Positions 41,651-51,432 of a stretch of DNA of 64,000 nt are shown piece after piece. Within the stretch, counting starts at the first letter, position 1. Every line of letters starts with the position of its first letter. Source of the DNA: Spirabiliibacterium mucosae (GTDB taxonomy: Bacteria > Pseudomonadota > Gammaproteobacteria > Enterobacterales > Pasteurellaceae); assembly GCF_014884965.1 (NCBI RefSeq), contig NZ_JABTBO010000006.1, positions 1 through 64,000 on the forward strand, read 5' to 3'. A program made the translations under genes and the position numbers. The notes below the pieces were generated by a model. The model was not told the DNA's origin, did no database searches, and was given only the letters and a program-made list of their open reading frames with translations.

Positions 41651-43024
41651 ATGGCAAAAGCAGCAAAAAAAGCCTTTGTATGCAACGACTGCGGCGCGGA
41701 ATATGCCCGCTGGCAAGGCCAATGCAACGCCTGCAAAGCGTGGAACACCATTACAGAAGTGCGCATTGCTCCTGCGGTGGCCAAGGGCAGCCGTTTTAGT
41801 GGCTATGCCGGCGAGCAAAGCAGCAAAGTGCAAACGCTCTCTGAAATTTCGTTGCAGGAATTGCCGCGCTTTTCTAGCCAATTTCACGAGCTGGATCGCG
41901 TGCTGGGCGGCGGCGTGGTGCCTGGCAGTGCGATTTTGATTGGCGGCCACCCAGGCGCGGGCAAAAGTACGCTGCTGTTGCAGGTGATGTGTGCGCTGTC
42001 GCAAAAAATGAAAACCTTGTATGTCACCGGTGAAGAGTCTTTGCAACAAGTGGCGATGCGCGCTAATCGTTTAGGCTTGCCAACCGATCAACTGCGGATG
42101 CTGTCAGAAACCTCTGTGGAGCAAATTTGTGCCACCGCTGATGTTGAAAAACCACAAATTATGGTGATTGACTCCATCCAAGTGATGCATTTGGCGGATA
42201 TTCAATCCTCGCCTGGCAGCGTGGCGCAAGTGCGCGAGTGTGCGACTTTTTTGACCCGTTATGCCAAAACGCACCATGTGGCGATCATCATGGTCGGCCA
42301 CGTCACCAAAGACGGCACGCTGGCTGGCCCAAAAGTGCTGGAGCACTGCATTGATTGCTCGATTTTACTTGAAGGCGAGGCCGACTCGCGCTACCGCACT
42401 TTGCGCAGTCAGAAAAACCGCTTCGGCGCGGTCAATGAACTCGGCGTGTTCGCGATGACCGAGCAAGGCCTGCGAGAGGTGAAAAACCCATCCGCAATCT
42501 TCTTAAGCCGCGGCGAAGAGCAAACGCCAGGCAGCTCAGTGATGGTGATTTGGGAGGGCACGCGCCCCTTGTTGGTGGAAATTCAAGCGCTGGTCGATCA
42601 CTCTATGCTCGCCAATCCGCGCCGTGTGGCGGTGGGGTTGGAGCACAATCGCCTAGCGTTATTGCTTGCAGTGTTGCACCGCCATGGTGGCTTGCAAATG
42701 TCGGATCAAGACGTATTTGTCAACGTTGTCGGTGGCGTGAAGGTGACAGAAACTGGCGCGGATTTGGCGCTGCTGTTGGCGCTGATTTCGAGCCTGCGCA
42801 ATCGCCCATTACCGCAAGATTTGGTGGTGTTTGGCGAAGTGGGTCTAGGCGGTGAAATCCGCCCGGTGGCCAGCGGGCAGGAGCGCATCAGCGAGGCGGC
42901 CAAGCACGGCTTCAAGCGCGCGATTGTGCCTTTTGCCAACAAGCCTAAACACGCCATTCGTGATATGCAGGTGTTCACCGTGAAAAAACTCACCGACGCA
43001 CTGGATGTGCTTGAGCAATTTTGA
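41651..43024 (+). CDS. radA: DNA repair protein RadA
   Basis: Branch-migration ATPase acting in recombination and, in naturally transformable bacteria, in integrating incoming DNA. N-terminal zinc finger with Cys 11, 14, 25 and 28, Walker A GGHPGAGKST, the RadA motif QKNRFGAVNE, and a Lon-like C-terminal domain (GLGGEIRPVASGQERI). 457 residues. The ATG at 41651 gives the canonical start. Relevant here because the genome is full of uptake signals. Confidence 0.95.
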   Translation: MAKAAKKAFVCNDCGAEYARWQGQCNACKAWNTITEVRIAPAVAKGSRFSGYAGEQSSKVQTLSEISLQELPRFSSQFHELDRVLGGGVVPGSAILIGGHPGAGKSTLLLQVMCALSQKMKTLYVTGEESLQQVAMRANRLGLPTDQLRMLSETSVEQICATADVEKPQIMVIDSIQVMHLADIQSSPGSVAQVRECATFLTRYAKTHHVAIIMVGHVTKDGTLAGPKVLEHCIDCSILLEGEADSRYRTLRSQKNRFGAVNELGVFAMTEQGLREVKNPSAIFLSRGEEQTPGSSVMVIWEGTRPLLVEIQALVDHSMLANPRRVAVGLEHNRLALLLAVLHRHGGLQMSDQDVFVNVVGGVKVTETGADLALLLALISSLRNRPLPQDLVVFGEVGLGGEIRPVASGQERISEAAKHGFKRAIVPFANKPKHAIRDMQVFTVKKLTDALDVLEQF

Positions 43025-43026
43025 TT

Positions 43027-44952
43027 ATGGCGAGTAAACTCTCCACCACGGTGAAAAAGGCCTTTGCCAAAAACGGCACCTTGGCTGAGCACATTCAAGG
43101 CTTTCAGCCGCGCGCGGAGCAAACCACCATGGCAAGTGCGGTCAGCCAAGCCATCGAGGGCACATCGCAGCTGGTGATTGAGGCAGGCACGGGCACGGGC
43201 AAAACCTTTGCTTATCTTGTGCCAGCGATGCTTTCAGGCAAAAAAACAATCATCTCCACCGGCTCCAAAAATTTGCAAGATCAGCTCTACAAACGCGATC
43301 TGCCCACCATTCAAAAAGCGTTGCAATACAGCGGCAAGCTGGCGCTGCTCAAAGGGCGCAGCAATTACCTCTGCCTTGAGCGGCTTGATAAACTCATCGC
43401 TGAAGGCGTGCTCGGTGATCGCAGTGTGCTGGCCGATCTCTCCCGCGTGCGCCAATGGCAAGCGCAAAGCAGTAGCGGCGATTTGAGTGAGTGTGACTCG
43501 ATTGCTGAAGACAGCCCGCTGTTGCCACAGTTGACCAGCACCAATGAAAACTGCTTAGGCTCAGATTGCCCGCAGTACAAAGAGTGCTATGTGCTCAAAG
43601 CGCGCAAAAAGGCGCTTGATGCCGATTTGGTGGTGGTGAATCACCATCTTTTTTGTGCCGATATGGCGGTTAAAGAGGGCGGTTTTGGCGAGCTAATTCC
43701 CAACGCCGACATTGTGATTTTTGACGAAGCACACCAGTTGCCCGACGTTGCCAGCCATTACTTTGGGCTTTCACTGAGCGCGCGGCAATTGTTTGATCTC
43801 TGCCGCGATGCCACCTTGTGCTATCGCACCGAGCTCAAAGACGCCAAGCAGCTCAACACCGCGGCCGATCACCTCAACAAAATTGTGCAAGATGTCCGCT
43901 TGTTGCTTGGTGACGGCAATCAGCGTGGCAATTTGCGTGAGCTGTTGCAATCGAGTGCGGCGCAAAGTGCGGTTGACACATTGGCGAAAAATCTGGCGTT
44001 TTTGCGTGATGTGGCCAAAACCCACTTGGGGCGCAGCCCCACCATCGACAGCATTTACGAGCGCATCAACGGCCACATCGCCACCCTCGAGCGCATTTGC
44101 CAAACTCAGCAAACGGGCTTTTGCTATTGGTATGAAACCTTTAATCGCCTGTTCACGCTGCACATCACGCCACTGACCGTGGCGGAAAAATTTGGCCAGC
44201 AGCTCAACGATCACCCCGCTGCGTGGGTCTTCACCTCCGCCACGCTCGAGGTGGGCGGCACGTTTGATTTCTTCTGCCAACGCATGGGCATCACGCAAGC
44301 GCGCGAGATTGTGCTGGCATCCCCGTTTGATTACCAGCGCCAAGCGATGCTGTGCGTGCCGCGCTATTTGCCTGCCAGCAACCAGCGTCACACGGCGGCA
44401 AAACTCGGCGAGATGCTCCAAGGCGTGATTGAAGCCAACCACGGGCGCTGTTTTTTGCTGTGTACCTCTTATCAAATGATGAGCGATTTAGCCCAATTTT
44501 TGCGTGACAATTCCTCGCTCAACGTGCTCTGCCAAGGCGACAGCAGCAAGCTGGCCCTGCTGGAAAAATTCACCCAAGAGAGTGACAGCGTGCTGGTCGC
44601 CACGGCGAGCTTTTGGGAGGGGGTGGATGTGCGCGGCGATGCGCTGAGTCTTGTCATCATCGACAAACTGCCGTTCACCGCACCCGACGAGCCGCTGCTC
44701 AAAGCCCGCATTGAAGACTGCCGACTGCGCGGCGGTGACCCGTTCCATGACATTCAATTGCCAAGTGCGGTCATCACCCTAAAACAAGGGGTAGGGCGGC
44801 TGATTCGCGACGTCAGCGACCGCGGGGTGATCATCATCTGCGACAGCCGCCTTGTCATGCGCCCTTATGGCCAAACCTTTATCAAAAGCCTCCCCAACGC
44901 CCAACGCACCCGCGATCTAGAAAAAGCAACGGTGTTTTTGGCGCAAAAGTAA
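43027..44952 (+). CDS. yoaA: DinG-family ATP-dependent helicase YoaA
   Basis: XPD-like iron-sulfur superfamily 2 helicase. Walker A EAGTGTGKT at about residues 54-62, DEAH box VIFDEAHQLPD, and four cysteines for the Fe-S cluster (in YLCLERL and NCLGSDCPQYKEC). The C-terminal motif is QGVGRLIRD. E. coli YoaA works with the HolC subunit at stalled forks. 641 residues. The order yoaA-tsaB-slp-fadD-rnd matches E. coli yoaA-tsaB-yeaY-fadD-rnd. ATG 43027 is preferred over an in-frame TTG two codons earlier. Confidence 0.93.
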   Translation: MASKLSTTVKKAFAKNGTLAEHIQGFQPRAEQTTMASAVSQAIEGTSQLVIEAGTGTGKTFAYLVPAMLSGKKTIISTGSKNLQDQLYKRDLPTIQKALQYSGKLALLKGRSNYLCLERLDKLIAEGVLGDRSVLADLSRVRQWQAQSSSGDLSECDSIAEDSPLLPQLTSTNENCLGSDCPQYKECYVLKARKKALDADLVVVNHHLFCADMAVKEGGFGELIPNADIVIFDEAHQLPDVASHYFGLSLSARQLFDLCRDATLCYRTELKDAKQLNTAADHLNKIVQDVRLLLGDGNQRGNLRELLQSSAAQSAVDTLAKNLAFLRDVAKTHLGRSPTIDSIYERINGHIATLERICQTQQTGFCYWYETFNRLFTLHITPLTVAEKFGQQLNDHPAAWVFTSATLEVGGTFDFFCQRMGITQAREIVLASPFDYQRQAMLCVPRYLPASNQRHTAAKLGEMLQGVIEANHGRCFLLCTSYQMMSDLAQFLRDNSSLNVLCQGDSSKLALLEKFTQESDSVLVATASFWEGVDVRGDALSLVIIDKLPFTAPDEPLLKARIEDCRLRGGDPFHDIQLPSAVITLKQGVGRLIRDVSDRGVIIICDSRLVMRPYGQTFIKSLPNAQRTRDLEKATVFLAQK

Positions 44953-45072
44953 CCATTTAAGGCATGAATAACATTTCTCTTTTAAAGCCAATAGCAATGG
45001 ATTTTAAAACAATGCTTTTATGCTAAAATACCCCCACTCAACAGCGCGTAGGCGCGATTTTAGGGATGAATT

Positions 45073-45786
45073 ATGACAACTTTATTGGCATTGGATACGG
45101 CAACGGAGGCGTGCTCGGTGGCGTTGCTACGTGCAGGCGAGGTGATAAGCTTAGATGAGCTCAGCCCAAAGGCGCACACTAAGCGCATTTTGCCGATGGT
45201 GGATGAAATTTTGGCCACCGCGGGCATTGCCCTTAGCGATGTGGATGCGTTGGTTTATGGCCGCGGGCCTGGCAGCTTCACCGGAGTGCGCATAGGCTGC
45301 GGCATTGTGCAGGGGCTGGCGCTGGGGGTGGATTGCGGCGTGATTGGCATTTCAAACCTCACTGCCATGGCACAGGCGGCGTATCAAAAGTGCGGTGCCA
45401 AAACCGCACTTTGCGCCATTGATGCCCGCATGGGCGAGGTGTATTTCTCCGCCTTGCAACACCAAGCCATCACCCTTGATGAGCAAACGTTCGACAGCTG
45501 GCAGGCGCTGATGGCGGAGCAAGTGCTGCCGCCTGAGCAGTTGCTTAGCATACTTGCTGAGAAAAACATTCACGCTGAGGCCTTTATTGGCACGGGCTGG
45601 CAGGCCTATCCTGCGCTTTCAAGCGTGGTGAAAAGTGCGGTTGAAATCACACTGCCGTCAGCGCAATATATGCTGCCATTAGCCCAAGCAGCTTTCAAGC
45701 AGGGGCAGGTGCAAGACGCGTTAGCGATTGAGCCTGTGTATATCCGCAATCAAGTGACCTGGAAAAAACTGCCAGGCCGGGAGTAG
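45073..45786 (+). CDS. tsaB: tRNA t6A37 threonylcarbamoyladenosine subunit TsaB
   Basis: Partner of TsaD in making t6A on ANN-decoding tRNAs. ASKHA-type N-terminus (LLALDTATEACSVAL), PMVDEIL, YGRGPGSFTGVRIG at about 60-73. 237 residues. The coding sequence contains a complete inverted USS pair at 45387-45412, which encodes KCGAKTALCA. The slp gene starts three bases after the stop. A promoter may lie in the 120-base spacer after yoaA (TATGCTAAAAT near 45018-45028). Confidence 0.94.
   Translation: MTTLLALDTATEACSVALLRAGEVISLDELSPKAHTKRILPMVDEILATAGIALSDVDALVYGRGPGSFTGVRIGCGIVQGLALGVDCGVIGISNLTAMAQAAYQKCGAKTALCAIDARMGEVYFSALQHQAITLDEQTFDSWQALMAEQVLPPEQLLSILAEKNIHAEAFIGTGWQAYPALSSVVKSAVEITLPSAQYMLPLAQAAFKQGQVQDALAIEPVYIRNQVTWKKLPGRE
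45387..45412. repeat. Inverted USS pair inside tsaB
   Basis: AAAGTGCGGT (45387-45396) and ACCGCACTTT (45403-45412) with a six-base loop, fully within the tsaB coding sequence. Most other pairs in the window lie between genes, where they end transcription. Confidence 0.95.
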
Positions 45787-45789
45787 AAG

Positions 45790-46338
45790 ATGAAATATAA
45801 TTATTTAGTCCTTGCACTGGCGGTCAGTGCACTGTCTGCTTGCCAACTGGCGCCACAAGGTTTGGAGCGCGGTGAGCACACTCTAATCAGCTTTGACCAA
45901 CTCGCCGCGGCCGACAGCCAATGCCAGTGCGTGGGTGTGCGCTTGGGTGGCAAAGTGATTTCAGCCAAAGCGCTGAGCAACACGCAAAGCGAGCTGGAAG
46001 TGCTCAGTTTGCCGGTGGATAAATACAGCGCCAAGCCTATCCCTGAGGCGCACAGCAACGGGCGCTTTATTGTACGCATACCGCACTTTATCGACCCATT
46101 GAGCATTCAAGAGCACTACATCACCGTCAAGGGTAAATTGGCCGGCGAGCAGCTGGGCAAAATTGACCAGGCAGAGTATCGCTTTCCTGTGATTAACGCC
46201 GAGCGCGTGCACCGCTGGCAGACGTATGTCGAATATTATAACGATGAAGACCCGTGGTATGGCGTGCGTTCGCCGTTTTTCTTGCAAGGGGGATTTTTGG
46301 AATTACCTGTGATAAAAACGCGGATAGCATTGCAATAA
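45790..46338 (+). CDS. slp: Slp/YeaY family outer-membrane lipoprotein
   Basis: 182-residue lipoprotein with a signal ending ALSA|C at residue 18, then a Slp-type beta-rich domain (VGVRLGGKVISAKALSNTQSELEVL, VRIPHFIDPLSIQEHYITVKGKLAGE). E. coli Slp and YeaY are outer-membrane lipoproteins of unclear function, Slp being starvation-induced. Located between tsaB and fadD, as yeaY is in E. coli. Confidence 0.88.
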   Translation: MKYNYLVLALAVSALSACQLAPQGLERGEHTLISFDQLAAADSQCQCVGVRLGGKVISAKALSNTQSELEVLSLPVDKYSAKPIPEAHSNGRFIVRIPHFIDPLSIQEHYITVKGKLAGEQLGKIDQAEYRFPVINAERVHRWQTYVEYYNDEDPWYGVRSPFFLQGGFLELPVIKTRIALQ

Positions 46339-46384
46339 GTGGATTAACTTGTTATAAAGCCTAAAAAAATAACGGAAAGAGTTT

Positions 46385-48085
46385 ATGGAAAAAATTTGGT
46401 TTGATAATTACCCACCCGATGCCGAGCGCGAGATAAAAACCGACAAATACCGCACTTTGCTCGATATGTTCGACACCGCTGTGCGCGAGCGCCCCGATCA
46501 AGCAGCCTACATCAACATGGGCAAGGTGCTGACCTGGCGCAAGCTCGAAGAGCGCTCCCGCGCCTTTGCTGCCTATTTGCAAAATGAATTGAAACTCAAC
46601 CAAGGCGACCGCGTAGCGCTAATGATGCCCAACTTGTTGCAATACCCCATCTCGCTTTTTGGTGTGTTGCGCGCAGGCCTAATTGTGGTCAACGTCAATC
46701 CGCTTTATACCCCACGCGAGCTTGAGCATCAGCTGCAAGACAGCGGCGCCAAAGCGATTGTGGTGGTCTCCACCTTTGCTGCCACGTTAGAAAGTGTGGT
46801 GAAAGAAACCGACGTGAAGCACGTGATCCTCACCCGCATGGGGGATCAGCTCTCGTTCGGCAAACGCAATTTGGTCAACTTTGTGGTCAAATACATCAAA
46901 AAACTGGTGCCGAAATACAAACTCCCAGGTGCTGTGACCTTCCGCGAAGTGCTGCGCATTGGCAAATTCCGCCAATATGTCCAGCCAGTGGTGAAACCTG
47001 AAGATATCGCCTTTTTGCAATACACGGGCGGCACCACAGGTGTGGCAAAAGGCGCGATGCTGACGCATAAAAATATTTTGACCAACATCTTCCAAGCCAA
47101 ATGGGTGGCGGAGCCTTTTTTACGCAACTCGCAACACCGTGAGGCGATCATCGCGTTGCCGCTTTACCATGTGTTTGCCTTGACGGTGAACTGTTTGCTC
47201 TTCGTGGAGCTGGGCTTAACCGGGATTTTGATCACCAATCCGCGCGATATCAACGGCTTTGTGCGTGAGCTCAAGCGCCATCCGTTTGTGGCGATAACCG
47301 GCGTGAACACCTTATACAACGCCTTGCTCAACAACGAAAACTTCCGCGAGTTGGATTTCTCCACCTTGTTGTTGACGGTGGCCGGTGGCATGTCCGTCAA
47401 CCAATCGGTGGCCCAGCGCTGGCATAAACTCACTGGCACCAACATTATTGAAGGCTACGGCATGACCGAGTGCTCGCCACTGATTGCCGCCTGCCCGCCG
47501 CACGCCAAAGAGCACAATGGCAACATCGGCGTGCCCGTGCCGAACACCGACATCAAAATCCTCAACGACGAAGGCCAGGAGGTTGGCATTGGTGAGCGTG
47601 GAGAGCTGTGGGTGAAAGGCGATCAAGTGATGAAAGGCTACTGGCAGCGCCCAGAGGCGACCGCCGAGGTGCTTAAAGACGGCTGGATGGCAACAGGCGA
47701 CATCGTCGTGATGGGTGAAGATCACAACCTCAAAATTGTCGATCGCAAAAAAGATATGATTAACGTGTCAGGCTTTAACGTCTTCCCGAACGAGATTGAA
47801 GATGTGGTGATGCTCAACTACAAAGTGGCGGAAGTGGTGGCCATTGGCGTGCCAGATGCGCGCAGTGGCGAAAAAGTGAAAATTTTTGTGGTTAAACGCG
47901 ATGAAAGTTTGACCCAAGATGAGCTGCGCAACCACTGCCGGCAGCATTTGACCGGCTACAAAGTGCCGCGTGAAGTGGAATTTCGCACCGAGTTGCCGAA
48001 AAGTAATGTCGGCAAAATCCTCCGCCGCGTGGTGCGTGATGAAGAATTAGCCAAATTTAACCAACAAGACAGTGACAATGACTAA
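46385..48085 (+). CDS. fadD: Long-chain fatty acid-CoA ligase
   Basis: Activates fatty acids with ATP and CoA at the inner membrane. AMP-binding motif [12 protein letters not shown] at about residues 214-225, the second motif [20 protein letters not shown], and [19 protein letters not shown] with the C-terminal catalytic lysine in NVGKILRR. 566 residues. The 3' end overlaps rnd by eight bases. Confidence 0.93.
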   Translation: MEKIWFDNYPPDAEREIKTDKYRTLLDMFDTAVRERPDQAAYINMGKVLTWRKLEERSRAFAAYLQNELKLNQGDRVALMMPNLLQYPISLFGVLRAGLIVVNVNPLYTPRELEHQLQDSGAKAIVVVSTFAATLESVVKETDVKHVILTRMGDQLSFGKRNLVNFVVKYIKKLVPKYKLPGAVTFREVLRIGKFRQYVQPVVKPEDIAFLQYTGGTTGVAKGAMLTHKNILTNIFQAKWVAEPFLRNSQHREAIIALPLYHVFALTVNCLLFVELGLTGILITNPRDINGFVRELKRHPFVAITGVNTLYNALLNNENFRELDFSTLLLTVAGGMSVNQSVAQRWHKLTGTNIIEGYGMTECSPLIAACPPHAKEHNGNIGVPVPNTDIKILNDEGQEVGIGERGELWVKGDQVMKGYWQRPEATAEVLKDGWMATGDIVVMGEDHNLKIVDRKKDMINVSGFNVFPNEIEDVVMLNYKVAEVVAIGVPDARSGEKVKIFVVKRDESLTQDELRNHCRQHLTGYKVPREVEFRTELPKSNVGKILRRVVRDEELAKFNQQDSDND

Positions 48086-49232
48086 CATCCCAGTGCAAAT
48101 CGATTACCAATGGATTGACAGCGATCAACGCCTCGCCGAGGTGTGCGCCAAGGCCGCTGAGCGAAGCGTGGTCGCGTTGGATACGGAGTTTATCCGCACC
48201 CGCACGTTTTATCCAAAACTTGGCTTGATTCAACTCTACGACGGCGAGCAGTTATGCCTGATTGACCCGCTGGCGATCAGTGATTTCACGCCGTTTGTTG
48301 AACTTTTAAAAAACCACTGTGTGTTGAAAGTGCTGCACGCGTGCAGTGAAGATTTAGAGGTGTTTGCGCACTATTTCAAGCAAATGCCAACTCCGATGAT
48401 CGACACCCAAATCATGGCGGATTTCATGGGCTTTAACAGCTCTATGGGCTTTGCCGCGCTGATTTCGCACTATTTCGACATCACGCTCGACAAAGGCGCC
48501 TCCCGCACCGACTGGCTTGCCCGCCCGTTGAGCGACGAGCAGCTGCGCTACGCAGGCGCTGATGTTTATTATCTGCTGCCGCTGTTTTGCCAAATGCGTG
48601 AAGGTCTGAAAACGCATTGGCAAAGTGCGGTAATGGAAGAGTGCGATTATTTATGTGAAAAAACCACGCGCGTGCTCAAGCCAGAGCTGGCGTATCTCAA
48701 CATCGGCAACGCGTGGCGGCTGCAAGGCGAGCGCCTTTTAGCGCTGAAATTACTGGCGCAGTGGCGGCTGAATCTGGCGATGGAAAACGACATTGCGCTG
48801 AATTTCATCATCAAAGAAACCGCACTTTTCAATGCCGCCAAGGCGATGATCAAGCAACCGGCGGCGCTGAGTGAATTTGGCGTTCACCCGCAAACCACCC
48901 GCCTTTATGGCAAAAAAATTGTGCAGCTGATTGCGCAAGCGCAAAAAGCCTCGGCAGAGAGCCACCCGCAAGCGATTGATCAAATCGCCACCCAAGCGGA
49001 TTATAAAAAACGCATGAAGTTTATGCAGCATCAGCTTGAAAGTCTCATCCCTGAAAACATCGCCAAAGAGCGCTTGGCCAGCCGCAAATGGCTGCACCAG
49101 CTGATCAAATGGCATTGGTACAACCCCGCGCAAGATTTGCCGCTGCCGCGCTTGCTGCAAGGCTGGCGGGCACCGTTTGGTGAGGCGCTGCTGGCCAGCA
49201 CCGCGATTGCTGAATCCGCCCACGCTGATTAG
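48078..49232 (+). CDS. rnd: Ribonuclease D
   Basis: 3'-5' exoribonuclease that trims tRNA and other small RNAs. DEDD motifs [26 protein letters not shown] and [12 protein letters not shown], followed by HRDC-type domains. 384 residues. The ATG (48078) lies inside the end of fadD. It converges on mnmC with a four-base overlap of stop codons. Confidence 0.93.
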   Translation: MTNIPVQIDYQWIDSDQRLAEVCAKAAERSVVALDTEFIRTRTFYPKLGLIQLYDGEQLCLIDPLAISDFTPFVELLKNHCVLKVLHACSEDLEVFAHYFKQMPTPMIDTQIMADFMGFNSSMGFAALISHYFDITLDKGASRTDWLARPLSDEQLRYAGADVYYLLPLFCQMREGLKTHWQSAVMEECDYLCEKTTRVLKPELAYLNIGNAWRLQGERLLALKLLAQWRLNLAMENDIALNFIIKETALFNAAKAMIKQPAALSEFGVHPQTTRLYGKKIVQLIAQAQKASAESHPQAIDQIATQADYKKRMKFMQHQLESLIPENIAKERLASRKWLHQLIKWHWYNPAQDLPLPRLLQGWRAPFGEALLASTAIAESAHAD

Positions 49233-51238
49233 TCAATCGGCGTGCCTTTGAGTAATTTGCGCACCCAAGTGCGGTTTGGGTTGAGGGCGTGCAGCAGCGG
49301 TTGCGACAGCGGCACGGGCTCATTGGCAATAATCGAGGCCAAACTCTCCGCCAACAGTGGTGCGCTGGTCAGCCCACGCGAGCCGAGCGCGCCGAGCAGG
49401 TAAAGATTGCGCCAACAAGGCGCGTTGACAATCGGCTGCCTGCGTCGGCGCAAATTAAATAAATTGCGATACGCCTGCGCGATGCCCTCAAAGTGCGGTG
49501 CATTGCCCATGATCGGCAGACGCTCGCGCGTGCCACAGCGCACGCCCACGTTGCCTTGCATTGCCGAAACATCCACTTCATGAGCCCACTTAAGATCAAT
49601 ATTCTGCGTTAAGCGCGCTTTATTTTCTTCCTGTTCATGCGCTGAAAAAGTGCGGTTGGTGCTTTCGCGCACATGGCTGGCGCCCAGGCAGTGGTGTTGC
49701 GCGGCATTGTGGGGCGTGAGGTAGCCATCAAAGCAGACCACCGCCTTGAGCCCTTGCAGCGCTGGCGTTGTCGGCACGTAGCTCACCTGCCCGCGCACAG
49801 GGTAGAGCGGCAGCTTGTGCGTTTGCTCAAATGCGGTGAGATTGTGCCCGCAGGCGAGCACCACGGACTCGTGCGTAAAAGTGCGGTCAGCCGCACTGAG
49901 CTGCCAGCGGCCATCGTCGAGCGCGCTTAACTGGTCAATCGCTGTGTTGGTGACCATCTTGACACCGCACTTTTGCAAATAGTGCGCACCTTGCGCCATC
50001 AGCTGTTGAGGTGAGAGCCAGCCCGCCTCAGCGATAAAGCCACCTGAATGGGGGATGTCAATGCCACAAAGTGCGGTCAATTCGTCAGCCGATTTAAGCG
50101 CAAACAACGGCGGCTGCCACTGCTGGGCGATTTTGTCTAATTTATGTTTTACCTTACAGTTGTAAGCGCAAAGTGCCACGCCATGCCAGCCTTGTTCCAC
50201 TCCGCCGAGTTGGTCACTCAATTCAGGCAAGATGCTTTTGGCATAAAGAAAGCTGTGGGCATAAATCTCACAATTGCGCCTATCATCATCACTCAATTGC
50301 GGGTAGAGCGCGCCTTGTGCATTGCCCGAGGCGCCCTGACCGAGGCTGTCGTCTTGGCAATATAACGTCACGGCAAGCCCGCGTTTAAGCAGAGAAAGTG
50401 CGGTGAACAGGCTCGCCACGCCACCGCCGATAATGGCCACCTCTCGCGTGTTTTCCCCAGGCGTGAAGGCGCTCCACGGTATTTCAGCGGCAACCGCACT
50501 TTTGTTGGGCTTAAAGCCTGTGAGCATTTCGCGCTTGTGGGCAAAGCCTTTGCGTTTTTCTACTACAAAGCCTGCTGCCTCAAGGCCTAACCGCACTTTG
50601 CTGGCCGCGGTGAAGGTGGCAAAAGTGGTGCCTTGGTGACTTAGGCGAAACATCTGTTCAAAGAGGGCGTCTGTCCACATTTGCGGGTTTTTACTCGGGG
50701 CAAAGCCGTCTAAAAACCACGCGTCAACACGCTGGTTGTAATAATCCCCCAGCGCCGGCAGGCTGTCGTGCACGTCACCGAGCCATAGATCTAAAGTGAT
50801 GTGATCGCCCAAATGGCGGCGGTGGCAGCCTGGAACGGGCGTGGTAATCCAATGCTTTGCCAACTGCTGGCAATAGGGCGCAAGGCTTGTCAACCCTTGG
50901 TGGCTTTGAGTCAGTGCTTGCTGGGTGAGCGGGTATTTTTCAAAAGAGATGAAAAACAAGCGCTTGAGCGGCGCCTGCGGGTGTTGTGCGCGAAAGGCAT
51001 CAAACAGCGCGCAACAGGCGAGAAAGTTCAAGCCCGTGCCAAAGCCCGTTTCAGCGATCACAAAGTGCGGTTTGCGCCAGGCTTGCCAGCGCTCAAGGAG
51101 TTGATTGCCTTGCAAAAAAACATAATTGGCCTCCTCAAAGCCTTGCGCGGGCATGAAGTAAATATCATCAAATTGCGTTGAATAAGGGGTGTTGTGGGCA
51201 TCAAAGCGCACGTTGGCAAAGGGTGTTTGCGTTGTCAT
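49229..51238 (-). CDS. mnmC: Bifunctional tRNA mnm5s2U34 methyltransferase/oxidoreductase MnmC
   Basis: Finishes the wobble uridine modification: the C-terminal FAD domain (IIGGGVASLFTALSLLKRG) removes carboxymethyl, and the N-terminal domain (IAETGFGTGLNFLA, WFLDGFAPSKNPQMW) methylates with SAM. 669 residues from ATG 51238, which gives the canonical start (FANVRFDAHNTPYSTQFDDIYF follows); the longer upstream frame is unsupported. Divergent from fabB, as in E. coli. Many USS copies lie inside the gene. Confidence 0.95.
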   Translation of the reverse strand: MTTQTPFANVRFDAHNTPYSTQFDDIYFMPAQGFEEANYVFLQGNQLLERWQAWRKPHFVIAETGFGTGLNFLACCALFDAFRAQHPQAPLKRLFFISFEKYPLTQQALTQSHQGLTSLAPYCQQLAKHWITTPVPGCHRRHLGDHITLDLWLGDVHDSLPALGDYYNQRVDAWFLDGFAPSKNPQMWTDALFEQMFRLSHQGTTFATFTAASKVRLGLEAAGFVVEKRKGFAHKREMLTGFKPNKSAVAAEIPWSAFTPGENTREVAIIGGGVASLFTALSLLKRGLAVTLYCQDDSLGQGASGNAQGALYPQLSDDDRRNCEIYAHSFLYAKSILPELSDQLGGVEQGWHGVALCAYNCKVKHKLDKIAQQWQPPLFALKSADELTALCGIDIPHSGGFIAEAGWLSPQQLMAQGAHYLQKCGVKMVTNTAIDQLSALDDGRWQLSAADRTFTHESVVLACGHNLTAFEQTHKLPLYPVRGQVSYVPTTPALQGLKAVVCFDGYLTPHNAAQHHCLGASHVRESTNRTFSAHEQEENKARLTQNIDLKWAHEVDVSAMQGNVGVRCGTRERLPIMGNAPHFEGIAQAYRNLFNLRRRRQPIVNAPCWRNLYLLGALGSRGLTSAPLLAESLASIIANEPVPLSQPLLHALNPNRTWVRKLLKGTPID

Positions 51239-51381
51239 AAGCGGCCTTTTGTGTTTTTGCTTATTGTACGCCATCGAGAAAAGAAATGCGCGCACAGTTG
51301 GCGAAAATTTAGTCACAAAAGAATCCAAACTCAAAGAATTTCGGGATAATGCTTGCAATGTTTTAATTTATAGTAACGTAT

Positions 51382-51403
51382 TCAGCTAACAGTTGTACGT
51401 TGA
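51382..51403. promoter_or_regulatory. FabR-like operator upstream of fabB
   Basis: Imperfect inverted repeat with half sites AGCTAACA and TGTACGTT two bases apart, 30 bases before the fabB ATG. It resembles the FabR operators of fabA and fabB in enterobacteria, as I recall them. A fabR gene is not in this window. Confidence 0.5.
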
Positions 51404-51432
51404 AATATCCACAGTTAAAGAAAGGTTTAAAC

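Noticed and set aside
51239-51358. N-terminal extension of mnmC
   Set aside because: The start at 51238 gives the conserved N-terminus; the extension lies in the fabB-mnmC regulatory spacer.
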